Shown: positions 1 to 8,061, counted from the stretch's first letter. The stretch is DNA of 48,775 nucleotides from Actinomycetota bacterium (GCA_035759705.1 DASTUJ010000172.1:1-48775), one strand, 5' to 3'. Numbers and translations: made by a program. Notes: generated from the letters alone by a model not told the origin.

Positions 1-999
1 GGTCCAGGTGACCTGGCGCAGGTCGTGCGCCGCTTGGGAGAAAGACCAGGGAAGGCTGATCCCAACCTTCTCCTGGGCCTCGACGTGCCCGACGACGCTG
101 CCGTCTACCGGATCAACGACGAGACGGCAATCGTCCAGACCGTCGACTTCTTCACCCCGGTGGTGGACGACCCCTACCAGTGGGGCGCAATCGCCGTCGC
201 CAACGCTCTCTCCGACGTCTACGCCATGGGCGCTACGCCGCTGACCGGGCTGAACCGGGTGGGCTGGCCGAAGGACCTGGACATGGACCTGCTGGCCCGG
301 GTGCTCGAAGGGGGCGCCGACAAGGCCGACGAGGCCGGCTGCGCCGTGGTCGGCGGGCACACGGTCGACGACCCGGAGCCCAAGTTCGGCATGGCGGTCA
401 CCGGGGTGGTTCACCCGGACAAGATCGTCAAGCTATCGACCGCCAAGCCGGGGATGTCGATCATCCTCACGAAGCCGCTCGGGATGGGGATCATCGCCAC
501 CGCCTGCAAGGCGAACCGCATCGACAAGGCCCTGCTGAAGCGGGGCACCACGCTTATGGCCACCCTCAACAAGGCGGCCGCCCAGGCGATGGTGGAGGTT
601 GGCGCTGCCGCCTGCACCGACGTCACCGGCTTCGGCCTCCTGGGGCACCTGAGGGGAATGCTGAACGCCAGCGGGTGCGCCGCCAACCTGGTGGCCGACC
701 ACGTGCCGATCCTGGACGGCGTCGGCGGCCTGGCGAAGGAGGGATTCGTCCCCGGCGGCACGCAGCGCAACCGAGATTATTTCGGACCCTTTGTAGAATT
801 CGATTCGGACATCGACCCGATGGTGAGGATCATCCTGTTCGATGCACAAACCTCGGGAGGGCTTCTCATAGTGGTGGAACGATCCAAGCAGGACGCGATG
901 GTGAAGGCCCTCCGCAGGCTCGGGACCCCCTCCGCATCGGTCATCGGACGCATCACCGACGGCCCGGCCGGGACGATCAAGGTGGCGGGACGCTACTGA
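1..999 (+). CDS. selD: Selenide, water dikinase (selenophosphate synthase), 5' end cut by window edge
   Basis: SelD makes selenophosphate from selenide and ATP, the selenium donor for selenocysteine-tRNA. The reading frame is open from base 1, and 332 residues are visible of a protein usually near 345. The missing N-terminus should hold the catalytic Cys or Sec and the nearby Lys, so which residue is used cannot be read here. Visible signatures are DPNLL, DDAAVY with the metal-binding Asp (visible residues 31-36), TVDFFTPVVDDP, ANALSDVYAMG, GGHTVDDPEP, LTKPLGMGI, TDVTGFGLLGHL, PGGTQRN and QTSGGLL. A GTG at 25 is in frame but is internal, because the SelD-like sequence continues upstream of it. 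The stop codon overlaps the mec start by one base, so translation is probably coupled to the cysteine-synthesis genes. The selenoprotein-like grdB at 19757-21046 gives this enzyme a likely client in the same window. Confidence 0.95.
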   Translation, partial: GPGDLAQVVRRLGERPGKADPNLLLGLDVPDDAAVYRINDETAIVQTVDFFTPVVDDPYQWGAIAVANALSDVYAMGATPLTGLNRVGWPKDLDMDLLARVLEGGADKADEAGCAVVGGHTVDDPEPKFGMAVTGVVHPDKIVKLSTAKPGMSIILTKPLGMGIIATACKANRIDKALLKRGTTLMATLNKAAAQAMVEVGAAACTDVTGFGLLGHLRGMLNASGCAANLVADHVPILDGVGGLAKEGFVPGGTQRNRDYFGPFVEFDSDIDPMVRIILFDAQTSGGLLIVVERSKQDAMVKALRRLGTPSASVIGRITDGPAGTIKVAGRY

Positions 1000-1421
1000 T
1001 GAAGCTGACGATCCCGCAGGACATCTACGACGGCATGATCCAGCACTGCCGGGACGACTACCCCAACGAGGCGTGCGGTTTTATCAGCGGGCTGAACGGT
1101 GAGTGCACCAAGCTCTACCCCCTGCCGAACGCTGCCGCGTCGCCGATCTACTACCGCCCGGGCGACAAGGAAATGATCGCGGCGATCAACGACATCGACG
1201 AGCGTGACGAGGAGCTGGTGGCCATCTTCCACAGCCACGTCGCCAGCGCCCCGGTGCCGTCGCCCACCGACCGGCGGGAGGCCCACTACCCCGATGCGGT
1301 CTACCTGATTGTTTCCCTCATGGACGGCGACAACCCTCTGACCAGAGGCTGGCTGATCAAAAAGCAGGACTGGCGGGACGAGACCGGGGACGTAATAGAA
1401 GTGGACCTGGTGATATCGTGA
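999..1421 (+). CDS. mec: JAMM/MPN+ metalloprotease of the Mec family
   Basis: This 140-residue zinc metallopeptidase matches the mycobacterial Mec protein (Rv1334), which releases newly made cysteine from the CysO-Cys adduct. The JAMM signature is complete: Glu in NEACGF near residue 25, then HSH, seven residues, Ser, two residues and Asp (HSHVASAPVPSPTD). The ATG at 999 shares its first base with the last base of the selD stop. The order mec-cysO-cysM is the known sulfur-carrier cysteine pathway. Because the CysO encoded next door carries residues beyond Gly-Gly, this protease is also the obvious candidate for trimming that tail; this second role is inferred. Confidence 0.92.
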   Translation: MKLTIPQDIYDGMIQHCRDDYPNEACGFISGLNGECTKLYPLPNAAASPIYYRPGDKEMIAAINDIDERDEELVAIFHSHVASAPVPSPTDRREAHYPDAVYLIVSLMDGDNPLTRGWLIKKQDWRDETGDVIEVDLVIS

Positions 1422-1425
1422 GCCA

Positions 1426-1713
1426 ATGTCAGTAAAGGTAAGTATCCCCGCGGCATTGCGCTCCGCAGTGGGGGGATCGAAGGCGGTTGAGGCTGAGTCG
1501 GGACCGGTCAGCGCAATTCTGGCGGACCTCGGTGAGAGGTACCCGGCACTCAAGGAGCAGATCTTCACCGCCGACGGCACCCTCCATAAGTTCGTGAACG
1601 TCTACATCAACGACGAGGACGTGCGGTACCTCGAGAAGCTCGACACCAAGGTTGCCGACGGTGACACGGTCGCCATCCTGCCGGCGGTGGCAGGCGGCAG
1701 CCTCCGGGCCTAA
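1426..1713 (+). CDS. cysO: Sulfur carrier protein CysO (ThiS/MoaD family) with a C-terminal extension
   Basis: This 95-residue ubiquitin-fold carrier has the family features KFVNVYINDEDVRYL and DGDTVAILPAVAGG. In mycobacteria the protein ends at Gly-Gly, which is activated as a thiocarboxylate and donates sulfur to the CysM reaction. Here four residues, SLRA, follow the Gly-Gly before the TAA stop. The carrier would thus have to be cleaved after Gly-Gly before activation, most simply by the adjacent JAMM protease. It starts 4 nt after the mec stop and lies 9 nt before cysM, in one operon. No activating MoeB/MoeZ-type enzyme is in the window. Confidence 0.92.
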   Translation: MSVKVSIPAALRSAVGGSKAVEAESGPVSAILADLGERYPALKEQIFTADGTLHKFVNVYINDEDVRYLEKLDTKVADGDTVAILPAVAGGSLRA

Positions 1714-1722
1714 ACGCCTCCC

Positions 1723-2655
1723 ATGCTGGTTGACAACATGATGGGACTGGTGGGGAACACCCCGCTGGTCGGCATCAACAGCTTCTCGCCCAACCCCAAC
1801 GTGCGGATCTGGGCGAAGCTCGAGGGCCAGAACCCCACCGGGTCCGTGAAGGACCGGGTGGCCAAGGCCATGATCGAGAAGGCCGAGGGCGAGGGCCTGC
1901 TGAGCCCGGACAAGGTACTGCTGGAGCCCACCTCCGGCAACACCGGTATCTCCCTTGCGTTCCTGGCCAGGCAGAAGGGCTACAAGCTCGTCTGCGTGAT
2001 GCCGGAGACCGCCTCCAAGGAGCGGGCCCAGATGATCAAGATGTTCGGCGGCGACATCGTGCTGTCTAACGGCATCGAGGGGTCCAACGGCGCCATCAAG
2101 CTGGCCAAGCAGATGGTGGAGGCCGACTCCAAGTACCTGATGCTCTACCAGTACGGCAACGACGCCAACCCGGGGGCCCACTACGAGACCACCGGCCCCG
2201 AGATCCTGCGGGACCTGCCCGGTGTCACTCACTTCGTGGCGGGGCTGGGGACGGGAGGCACGCTGACCGGCGTCGGCAAGTTCTTCCGGGACAACAAGCC
2301 CGAGGTACGCATCATCGCCGCCGAGCCGGAGCAGGGGGACCTGGTCTACGGCCTGCGCTCGCTGGACGACGGTTTCATCCCGCCGGTGCTCGACGAATCC
2401 GTTCTCCACGGCAAGATCAAGGTCAACTCGAACACGTCGGTGAAATTCACCCAGGACCTGGTCGCCCAGGAGGGCGTCTTCGCCGGGATCTCGTGCGGAG
2501 CGACGGTGTACATCGCCCAGAAGCTGGCCGGCAAGATCGAGTCCGGCGACATCGTCTGCCTGTTCGCCGACGGAGGGTGGAAGTACCTGTCCACCGACAT
2601 CTGGGACATGCACACCGACATCGCAGCCAAAAAAGTCGAGTACATGCCCTGGTGA
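1723..2655 (+). CDS. cysM: CysO-dependent cysteine synthase (O-phosphoserine type)
   Basis: This 310-residue PLP enzyme of fold type II joins an activated serine with sulfur from CysO thiocarboxylate. Lys43 in SVKDR should hold PLP as a Schiff base, TSGNTGIS (70-77) is the substrate loop, and GLGTGGT (174-180) binds the PLP phosphate. The YGLRSLDDGFIP segment contains Arg212, at the place where mycobacterial CysM has the arginine linked to O-phosphoserine preference (YALRN), so phosphoserine is the likely substrate. The C-terminus (AGWKYLS-like GGWKYLST) also matches that family. The chosen ATG has no clear ribosome binding site; ATGs at 1738 and 1741 are alternatives. The stop overlaps the murI start by 4 nt. 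Confidence 0.93.
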   Translation: MLVDNMMGLVGNTPLVGINSFSPNPNVRIWAKLEGQNPTGSVKDRVAKAMIEKAEGEGLLSPDKVLLEPTSGNTGISLAFLARQKGYKLVCVMPETASKERAQMIKMFGGDIVLSNGIEGSNGAIKLAKQMVEADSKYLMLYQYGNDANPGAHYETTGPEILRDLPGVTHFVAGLGTGGTLTGVGKFFRDNKPEVRIIAAEPEQGDLVYGLRSLDDGFIPPVLDESVLHGKIKVNSNTSVKFTQDLVAQEGVFAGISCGATVYIAQKLAGKIESGDIVCLFADGGWKYLSTDIWDMHTDIAAKKVEYMPW

Positions 2656-3476
2656 GTACCGGGGACGACAGGGCGATCGGCATTTTCGACTCGGGGGTTG
2701 GGGGCCTGACGGTCACCGACTCGATCATGAAGCTGCTTCCCCAGGAGAACCTCATCTACTTCGGCGACACCGCCCGCTGCCCCTACGGGCCGCGCTCGAT
2801 CGACGAGGTTCACGGGTTCCTGAAGGAGATCATGGCGTTCATGTCCGAGCAGGACGTGAAGATGCTGGTGATCGCCTGCAACTCCATGACCGCCGCCTAC
2901 GAGAAGTTCCGGCCGCCCCACAAGGTGCCGGTGATCGGCGTGATGGAGCCCGCAGTCCGTGCCGCCGTCCGGGCCACCCACAACGGCAAGGTCGGGGTGC
3001 TGGGGACCCAGGCGACCCTGTCTACCGGCCAGTACGAGCGGTTCCTGCAGGCTGCCGGCAAGGACCTCGAGGTGCATACCCAGGTCTGTGGAGGTTTCGT
3101 GGAACGGGTCGAGGAGGGAGACACGTTCTCCGAGGAGCTGTTCGCCCTGGCCGAGGAGTACCTCAAGCCCCTCATGGCCGCCGATGTCGACACCCTGATC
3201 CTCGGGTGCACGCACTACCCCCTGCTCACGGGGGTACTTCACTCGGTCACCAACGGCGAGGTCGAGCTGATCTCGTCCGCGGACGAGGTGGCCAAGGACA
3301 TCTACTCCAAGCTGGTGGAGCTGAACCTGCTGCGCCGGGAGCGCACGGTGGGCACAAGGCGCTTCATCACCTCCGGGGACTCCGAGAGCTTCCGGGCCGT
3401 CGGGTCCCGCTTCCTGGCCGGGCTGGACAAGGTGGAGAGCATTCCGTGGGCCGACCCGGTGAGGGCGTCCGCATGA
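2652..3476 (+). CDS. murI: Glutamate racemase
   Basis: MurI converts L-glutamate to D-glutamate for peptidoglycan and needs no cofactor. The 274-residue protein has DSGVGG at 13-18, the first catalytic cysteine Cys76 in ACNSMT and the second, Cys186, in GCTHYP. ACNSMT differs from the more usual ACNTA/T sequence, but the Cys and Asn are kept. The start is the GTG at 2652, in a 4-nt GTGA overlap with the cysM stop; upstream in-frame codons only extend into cysM. Its stop overlaps the next ATG. The gene holds the same place as Rv1338 in mycobacteria, although the rhomboid gene found between cysM and murI there is missing. Confidence 0.95.
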   Translation: MSTGDDRAIGIFDSGVGGLTVTDSIMKLLPQENLIYFGDTARCPYGPRSIDEVHGFLKEIMAFMSEQDVKMLVIACNSMTAAYEKFRPPHKVPVIGVMEPAVRAAVRATHNGKVGVLGTQATLSTGQYERFLQAAGKDLEVHTQVCGGFVERVEEGDTFSEELFALAEEYLKPLMAADVDTLILGCTHYPLLTGVLHSVTNGEVELISSADEVAKDIYSKLVELNLLRRERTVGTRRFITSGDSESFRAVGSRFLAGLDKVESIPWADPVRASA

Positions 3477-4243
3477 CCCCCCGCACGACACCTCCGTTCG
3501 AGGCGATCGTCCTCGGAGCCAGCGGCACCTACCCGAAGCCGGGCGGAGCCACCTCGGGGTTCCTTCTGAGGGTGGGCAAGTTCACGGTGTGGATGGACTG
3601 CGGAACCGGTACCTTCGCCAACCTGCAGCGCCACACCGACTACCGCCAGCTGTCCGCGGTGGTCATCAGTCACCTCCACCTGGATCACTTCCTGGACTTC
3701 TACTCGTTCTACTACGCGATGCGGTACGGCAAGGACTCGCCCGGCCCAACCGGGCTCGAAGTCTATGCTCCGGCGGGGGCCGAGGAGCATATGGCGAAGC
3801 TCCTGTCGCCCACCTCCGACGACGGGTTCGGCGGCTTCTTCGACTTCAACCCGGTGAGGTCCGGCGACAAGATCGCAGTGCCCCCGTTTGTGTTCACCTT
3901 CAAGCGGACCGTTCACCCGATCGAGACCCTGGCGGTCAGGGTCGAGGCCAACGGGCGCTCGCTGGTCTACACCGCCGACACCGCGTGGAGCGAAGAGCTG
4001 ATCGACTTCGCCCAGGGCGCCAACGTGCTGGTCGCCGAGGCCACGCTTCAGCAGCCCGACGCAGGCGGCCAGAAGGTCCACATGACCGCCGAGGAGGCGG
4101 GAAGACTGGCCCACGACTCCCGGGCCAGCCGGCTCGTCCTGACGCATCTGGCGCCCGGTCTGGACCCTACGGTTAGCATGGACCAGGCGGCCCAACACTT
4201 CCGGGGCAAGATCCTGGTGGCCGTCGACAACCTGAACATCTAG
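3473..4243 (+). CDS. Metallo-beta-lactamase-fold phosphodiesterase, Rv1339-like
   Basis: This 256-residue protein has the binuclear zinc motif HLHLDH (67-72), an N-terminal LGASGTYPKPGG, a later YTADTAW segment carrying the bridging Asp, and LTHLAPG near the end. By family and gene order it corresponds to M. tuberculosis Rv1339, reported to be an atypical class II cyclic-nucleotide phosphodiesterase that lowers cAMP. The ATG at 3473 overlaps the murI stop by 4 nt. The role fits an organism rich in cyclases, as the 26-34 kb region of this window shows. A ribonuclease Z-like activity cannot be excluded by eye. Confidence 0.85.
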   Translation: MTPRTTPPFEAIVLGASGTYPKPGGATSGFLLRVGKFTVWMDCGTGTFANLQRHTDYRQLSAVVISHLHLDHFLDFYSFYYAMRYGKDSPGPTGLEVYAPAGAEEHMAKLLSPTSDDGFGGFFDFNPVRSGDKIAVPPFVFTFKRTVHPIETLAVRVEANGRSLVYTADTAWSEELIDFAQGANVLVAEATLQQPDAGGQKVHMTAEEAGRLAHDSRASRLVLTHLAPGLDPTVSMDQAAQHFRGKILVAVDNLNI

Positions 4244-4279
4244 GGCTTTCGCCCGCATCGACGCCAGGAGGCACAATTC

Positions 4280-4999
4280 ATGACTCGCAACGACGGGCGC
4301 AGCCCTGATCAGCTTCGCCCGGTGAAGGTCCAGCGCGGGTACGTGGAGTACGCCGAGGGCTCGGTCCTCTACGAGTGCGGCAAGACCCGGGTCCTGGTGA
4401 ACGCCACGGTCGACGACCGAATCCCGGAATGGATGCGCGGGAGCGGCAAGGGCTGGGTCACGGCCGAGTACTCGATGCTCCCCCGGGCCACCTCCACCCG
4501 TACGCCCCGTGAGGTCAACAAGGGCAAGCTCGGCGGGCGGACGCAGGAGATCCAGCGCCTCATCGGCCGGAGCCTGAGGGCGATCTGCGACATGAAGCTG
4601 ATGGGGGAGCGCACGATCTACCTGGACTGCGACGTGCTGCAGGCCGACGGGGGCACCCGCACGGCGTCGATCACCGCGGCGTACATTGCCCTGGCCGAGG
4701 CGTGCGAGGGCCTGGTCAAGGCCGGCAAGCTCGCGGCAAGCCCGGTCGTCGACCAGGTGGCTGCGGTCAGCGTGGGCATGGTGAAGGGCGTCCCGTGCCT
4801 GGACCTGGACTACAGCGAGGACTCGGCGGCCGAGGTCGACATGAACATCGTGATGACCGGGACCAACGAGTTTGTCGAGCTGCAGGGCACCGCCGAGGGC
4901 AAGCCGTTCTCGGACGACCACCTGGCCGCCCTCCTGGCGCTCGGCCGCAAGGGCATCTGCGACCTGCTGGAGATCCAGCGCAACGCTCTGGCCGAGTAG
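4280..4999 (+). CDS. rph: Ribonuclease PH
   Basis: RNase PH trims tRNA 3' ends by phosphorolysis, using phosphate to remove nucleotides as diphosphates. The 239-residue length is normal. Typical segments are [34 protein letters not shown], the phosphate-site region with [27 protein letters not shown] (read from 4491 on), and [20 protein letters not shown] good ribosome binding site, AGGAGG, lies about 8 nt before the ATG. The stop TAG overlaps the rdgB GTG by one base, as in the rph-rdgB pairs of many actinobacteria. Confidence 0.96.
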   Translation: MTRNDGRSPDQLRPVKVQRGYVEYAEGSVLYECGKTRVLVNATVDDRIPEWMRGSGKGWVTAEYSMLPRATSTRTPREVNKGKLGGRTQEIQRLIGRSLRAICDMKLMGERTIYLDCDVLQADGGTRTASITAAYIALAEACEGLVKAGKLAASPVVDQVAAVSVGMVKGVPCLDLDYSEDSAAEVDMNIVMTGTNEFVELQGTAEGKPFSDDHLAALLALGRKGICDLLEIQRNALAE

Positions 5000-5610
5000 T
5001 GCTCGAGATAGTTCTGGCGACGGCGAACAAGGGCAAGATCGCCGAGATCGTTGAGATCATGTCCGGCCTGCCGGTGACCTTTGTAACCAGGGACCAGATG
5101 CCGCCGTGGCCGGAGATCGTGGAGTCGGGCGAAACCTACCTCGAGAACGCTCTGATAAAGGCGCGGGCTCTGGTCGGATTTTCGGGCAAGGCCGCCATTG
5201 CCGACGACTCCGGCATCGAGATCGACGCCCTGGACGGGGCCCCCGGGGTCCGTTCCGCCCGCTTCGCCGGGCCCGAGGCGAGCGACGACGAGAACAACCA
5301 CCGGATGGCGGAGTTGCTCGCCGGCGTGCCTGCGGAGGAGCGCACTGCTCGTTACCGGTGCGTAGCGGTTCTGGTGCTGCCGGACGGGACCACGATCGAC
5401 GCCGAGGGTACCTGTGAGGGCCGCATCGCTCTGGCTCCGGTGGGGGAGAACGGCTTCGGTTACGACCCGTGGTTCATCCCGTCGGAGCAACCGGAGGGTC
5501 AGGAGCTGACCTTCGGCCAGCTGCCGTTGGACTTCAAGCACAGCATCAGCCACCGCGGACAGGCACTGACCGGGCTGGCGGCAAAGATGGAGACCTCAGG
5601 CCTGACTTGA
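4999..5610 (+). CDS. rdgB: dITP/XTP pyrophosphatase (RdgB/HAM1 family)
   Basis: RdgB hydrolyses non-canonical purine nucleoside triphosphates such as dITP and XTP to monophosphates and protects DNA from wrong bases. The 203-residue protein shows LATANKGKIAE at the N-terminus, the metal-binding ADDSGIEIDAL, GAPGVRSARFAG, and GENGFGYDPWF followed by FKHSISHRGQAL. The start is the GTG at 4999, overlapping the rph stop by one base; the longer open frame upstream runs through rph in another frame and is not coding. It is the last gene of the leftmost operon, followed by a GC-rich hairpin at 5626-5644. Confidence 0.95.
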   Translation: MLEIVLATANKGKIAEIVEIMSGLPVTFVTRDQMPPWPEIVESGETYLENALIKARALVGFSGKAAIADDSGIEIDALDGAPGVRSARFAGPEASDDENNHRMAELLAGVPAEERTARYRCVAVLVLPDGTTIDAEGTCEGRIALAPVGENGFGYDPWFIPSEQPEGQELTFGQLPLDFKHSISHRGQALTGLAAKMETSGLT

Positions 5611-5625
5611 TGGGCGGCCCCGGGC

Positions 5626-5644
5626 CCCGGCCGAACCGGCCGGG
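5626..5644. terminator. GC-rich hairpin between rdgB and tRNA-Leu
   Basis: CCCGGCC and GGCCGGG form a perfect 7-bp stem around a 5-nt loop. It lies between the converging ends of rdgB and tRNA-Leu, so it may stop transcription from both sides. There is no U tract, so intrinsic termination is uncertain. Confidence 0.45.
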
Positions 5645-5647
5645 AAG

Positions 5648-5729
5648 TGCGGGCGAGAGGACTTGAACCTCCACGGGCTATGCCCACAGGATCCTAAATC
5701 CTGCGCGTCTGCCATTCCGCCACGCCCGC
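5648..5729 (-). tRNA. tRNA-Leu (anticodon TAG)
   Basis: On the minus strand the acceptor arms GCGGGCG and CGCCCGC pair perfectly, with discriminator A at 5648. The anticodon loop TTTAGGA sits between CAGGA and TCCTG, giving anticodon TAG. A long variable arm (GGGC/GCCC) marks a class II leucine tRNA, and the T arm has the usual GGTTCAAGTCC. CCA is not encoded, unlike the tRNA-Lys and tRNA-His of this window. Confidence 0.96.
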
Positions 5730-5730
5730 A

Positions 5731-5962
5731 GGCTTGGTCAGCCCGGGTGCTCACCAACTATACAAGCGGAGGTTGCTGGTGCGGATCGGGAAAATGCGAG
5801 CCCGAAATTGACCGATCCGTACTGTTCGCCGAACTCGAAAGTGTCGTTTAAAAGTGTGTCGAATCGTTTACTGAGAATTTGACTTATCGACGTTAAGCGG
5901 CGTGTATCGTCTGATCATTCGACGCAATCGCCTAAATTCGGCGATGAAGGAGCGAACCTCAA
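5731..5962 (+). promoter_or_regulatory. Upstream region of the SARP-like regulator with an inverted repeat
   Basis: This 230-nt stretch is more AT-rich than its surroundings and holds no convincing gene. TTGACT at 5879-5884 resembles a -35 box, but the nearest -10-like TATCGT (5905-5910) is 20 nt away, longer than usual. TCGCC and GGCGA (5928-5932 and 5940-5944) form a short inverted repeat around TAAATTC, 18 nt before the start codon. It could be an operator or a 5' UTR hairpin; nothing here identifies the regulator. Confidence 0.3.
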
Positions 5963-7102
5963 ATGCTGCATTACTTCCTATTCGGAGGAGTTCGGGTACA
6001 GGGTCCCGATAAGGAAGAGCTGCCGCTGAGCCGCAAGCAATGCCAGGCTCTTGCGATGTTGATGCTTTCGCCCGGCTCAACCGTTGCCTCAGACGTGCTC
6101 GTCGACTTTGTGTGGCGCGAGAAGCTCCCCTCGAACCCTCTCAACAGCCTTCAGGATCTGATCAAGCGTTTACGCGTCCTGCTGGGCGACTTCGAACGAA
6201 CCATCGTCGTGACCAGGTCCGGCGGTTACCGCCTGTTCGTCGACCCCAATCACCTGGACGTGGAGGTGTTTCGCAAGCTGGCCGGGGCGGGGCTGAAGCT
6301 GGAGCAGGCAGAACCCCTTGCCGCCAGGCTCCTGCTGGAGCGGGCGCTGGAGAATGCCCGCGGCGATCTTCCCGACATCGCCCCCGACTTTCGAGCCAGC
6401 GAGCGGATCGACGACCTCTATCACCTCCGATCCGCAGTGGTCCAGGCGCTGAGCCGGATCGACATGGCTGAGGATCCTGCCGGTCACGGCCAGTCCGACG
6501 AGGCCTTCGCGATCTGGTCCCTGGGGGGCAGCCCCGTAGGTATGGCCCTTCGGATCTCCGAGCTGGGAGAGCTCGCCCTCGCCGACCTGGTGGGGACGGT
6601 GGCCCGGTTCGGTGGCCGGCTCCACCAACTGTCCCGCGGTCTGCTGCTGGCATCGTTTGCAGAAGGCGGGAGCGCCCTTCGGGCGGCGGGTGATCTTGCC
6701 TCGGGCACGCATCCGGCTGCCTGCGCCATCCGGGGCGGCGCTATACGCCACTTTGAGTCCCCCGGTCCGGTCAACGACGTCGACCGGCTGCTGGAGCTTT
6801 CGGAGGAGCCGCAAAACGGGCAGATTTTTGTGTCGGACGAGGTACATCGGGCCGCCCCCGCTTTCGGGGGCGGGCGCACGCTGAAGCAGGTCGAGGGCGA
6901 CAGGTGGATGTTCGACCTCCGGGATCGGAACCAGCAGCCGGAGCTTGGGGAGGAGTTGCCCGACTACTGCTTGATGGGCCTGCTCGGCATCACGACACAC
7001 GTTCAATGTGGTTCGCCGAGGCTCTACTGGGGGAGACCGGTCCAGATGGCTCAGACGCTGGAGGAGATCTTCTCAGGCGCGAGGGACGCGCACCCGAGCT
7101 AG
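5963..7102 (+). CDS. SARP/AfsR-type transcriptional regulator with a degenerate cyclase-like C-terminal domain
   Basis: This 379-residue protein starts with an OmpR-type winged helix (about 1-92, ending VVTRSGGYRLFVDP) and a BTAD-like helical segment (about 95-170: LDVEVFRKLAGAG through the RAL and DLYHLRSAVVQAL helices), the arrangement of SARP regulators. The rest resembles a class III nucleotide cyclase fold in outline: RFGGRLHQLSRGLLLASF where cyclases have KTIGDGFLAxF, ACAIRGGAIRHFESPGPVNDVDRL where they have the GIHTGEV and VNxAxR region, then GQIFVSDEV and a final LKQVEGDRWMFDL. The metal-binding aspartates and catalytic Asn/Arg pattern are lost, so it should not make cAMP and may sense a ligand or partner. 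A GAAGGAG ribosome binding site precedes the ATG. The target genes are unknown. Confidence 0.75.
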   Translation: MLHYFLFGGVRVQGPDKEELPLSRKQCQALAMLMLSPGSTVASDVLVDFVWREKLPSNPLNSLQDLIKRLRVLLGDFERTIVVTRSGGYRLFVDPNHLDVEVFRKLAGAGLKLEQAEPLAARLLLERALENARGDLPDIAPDFRASERIDDLYHLRSAVVQALSRIDMAEDPAGHGQSDEAFAIWSLGGSPVGMALRISELGELALADLVGTVARFGGRLHQLSRGLLLASFAEGGSALRAAGDLASGTHPAACAIRGGAIRHFESPGPVNDVDRLLELSEEPQNGQIFVSDEVHRAAPAFGGGRTLKQVEGDRWMFDLRDRNQQPELGEELPDYCLMGLLGITTHVQCGSPRLYWGRPVQMAQTLEEIFSGARDAHPS

Positions 7103-7117
7103 CGCGAGACCTCCGGC

Positions 7118-7444
7118 TCAGGCAAACCCCATGCGGCCGTCGTCACCGTCGGTGGGGCAGCTGTGGACCGCAGTGGCGGCCTCGGAGGCCTGCTGGAGCA
7201 CCCGGAGCCCCCGGGTGGTCAGTCCCTTGATCCGTGAGATGACCGGCTTGCCGTCCTCGGTGCGCTCGGCAACCACGTCGAGGCAGCGGCTGCTCTTGAG
7301 CATCATCACGAGGTCGGTGAACTGCTCGGCCGGGGCGTCCTGCATCGCGGTGCGTACACGAGCGGTAAGGTCGCCCGGCCCTTCGGCCTCGGCGTCGAGG
7401 GTTGCCTGAAGCACCCGAACCATTCCTTCTTGAACGTCGATCAT
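7118..7444 (-). CDS. Conserved-looking small protein of unknown function
   Basis: This 108-residue, acidic and largely helical protein was not recognised. It begins MIDVQEGMVRVLQATLDAEA and has a segment VVAERTEDGKPVISRIKGLTTRG-like (around residues 58-78) that recalls the wing and following helix of winged-helix proteins (GLTxxG), but this is only a resemblance. Two serines and a cysteine occur near the C-terminus, with no metal motif. The ribosome binding site is weak. It converges on the SARP-like gene (15-nt gap) and lies just downstream of the EF-hand gene on the same strand, so it could be co-transcribed with that gene. Confidence 0.6.
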   Translation of the reverse strand: MIDVQEGMVRVLQATLDAEAEGPGDLTARVRTAMQDAPAEQFTDLVMMLKSSRCLDVVAERTEDGKPVISRIKGLTTRGLRVLQQASEAATAVHSCPTDGDDGRMGFA

Positions 7445-7471
7445 GCTTGGAATTCTATCCCCGACGGAAAA

Positions 7472-8002
7472 CTAGATCAGGCCGAAGATGAACTGTGATG
7501 GCGACGAGTCGTCGTCCCCGGTCCAAAACTCGTGCCAGTGGATCGCAAACTCGTCCCGGGTGATGAAGCCGTCGCCGTCCAGGTCGAGCTTGTGGAAGAT
7601 GTCGGACGAGTCGGCCTCCGGGCCCTTCCAGCCGGTGACCACGTGGCGGTACTCGTCCTCGCTGATCTTGCCGTCGCTGTTCTCGTCGATGGCGTCGAAC
7701 ATGGCGTTCGCCGTGCCGATGACGTCCGCCGACTCCGCCAGGCGATCGACGCTCAGGATCGCCTCGTCGAGGCTTACCCTGTGGTCGTGGTCCTTGTCGG
7801 AGCTGTTGAGAACCGACTTCCACCAGCCCAGCATGGTCTCCCGCATCTGGTGATACTCGTCGCTGTCCTGCATCCAGGCCCTCAAGCCCGTCCAGCGGGC
7901 GGCGAGGGCCTCGAAATCGTCCTTTTCGAGAAACCCGTCCTTGTCCACGTCCATCGCAGCGAAGACGCCTGCCACCTTGCGCCGCTGAAACTCACTTGCC
8001 AT
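7472..8002 (-). CDS. EF-hand calcium-binding protein, calerythrin-like
   Basis: This 176-residue cytoplasmic protein has four EF-hand loops: D18-D20-D22-G23 ending at D29 (Asp rather than Glu at position 12), D69-D71-D73 ending at E80 with His in place of the central Gly, D106-N108-D110-G111 ending at E117, and D140-D142-D144-G145 ending at E151. The spacing and the WxGxxxWM and WWKSVLN helices match the sarcoplasmic calcium-binding/calerythrin family known from actinomycetes, thought to buffer or sense calcium. No signal peptide is present. Loops 3 and 4 look fully functional; loops 1 and 2 are altered but keep acidic ligands. Confidence 0.9.
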   Translation of the reverse strand: MASEFQRRKVAGVFAAMDVDKDGFLEKDDFEALAARWTGLRAWMQDSDEYHQMRETMLGWWKSVLNSSDKDHDHRVSLDEAILSVDRLAESADVIGTANAMFDAIDENSDGKISEDEYRHVVTGWKGPEADSSDIFHKLDLDGDGFITRDEFAIHWHEFWTGDDDSSPSQFIFGLI

Positions 8003-8061
8003 TTATCGCTCCGTCCCCGATTTCCGGCAATGTACCAGACGCAGAGCCCTGCAACACAAAG

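Noticed and set aside
5663-5851. Plus-strand short frame after rdgB
   Set aside because: It covers the antisense of tRNA-Leu and has no coding features.
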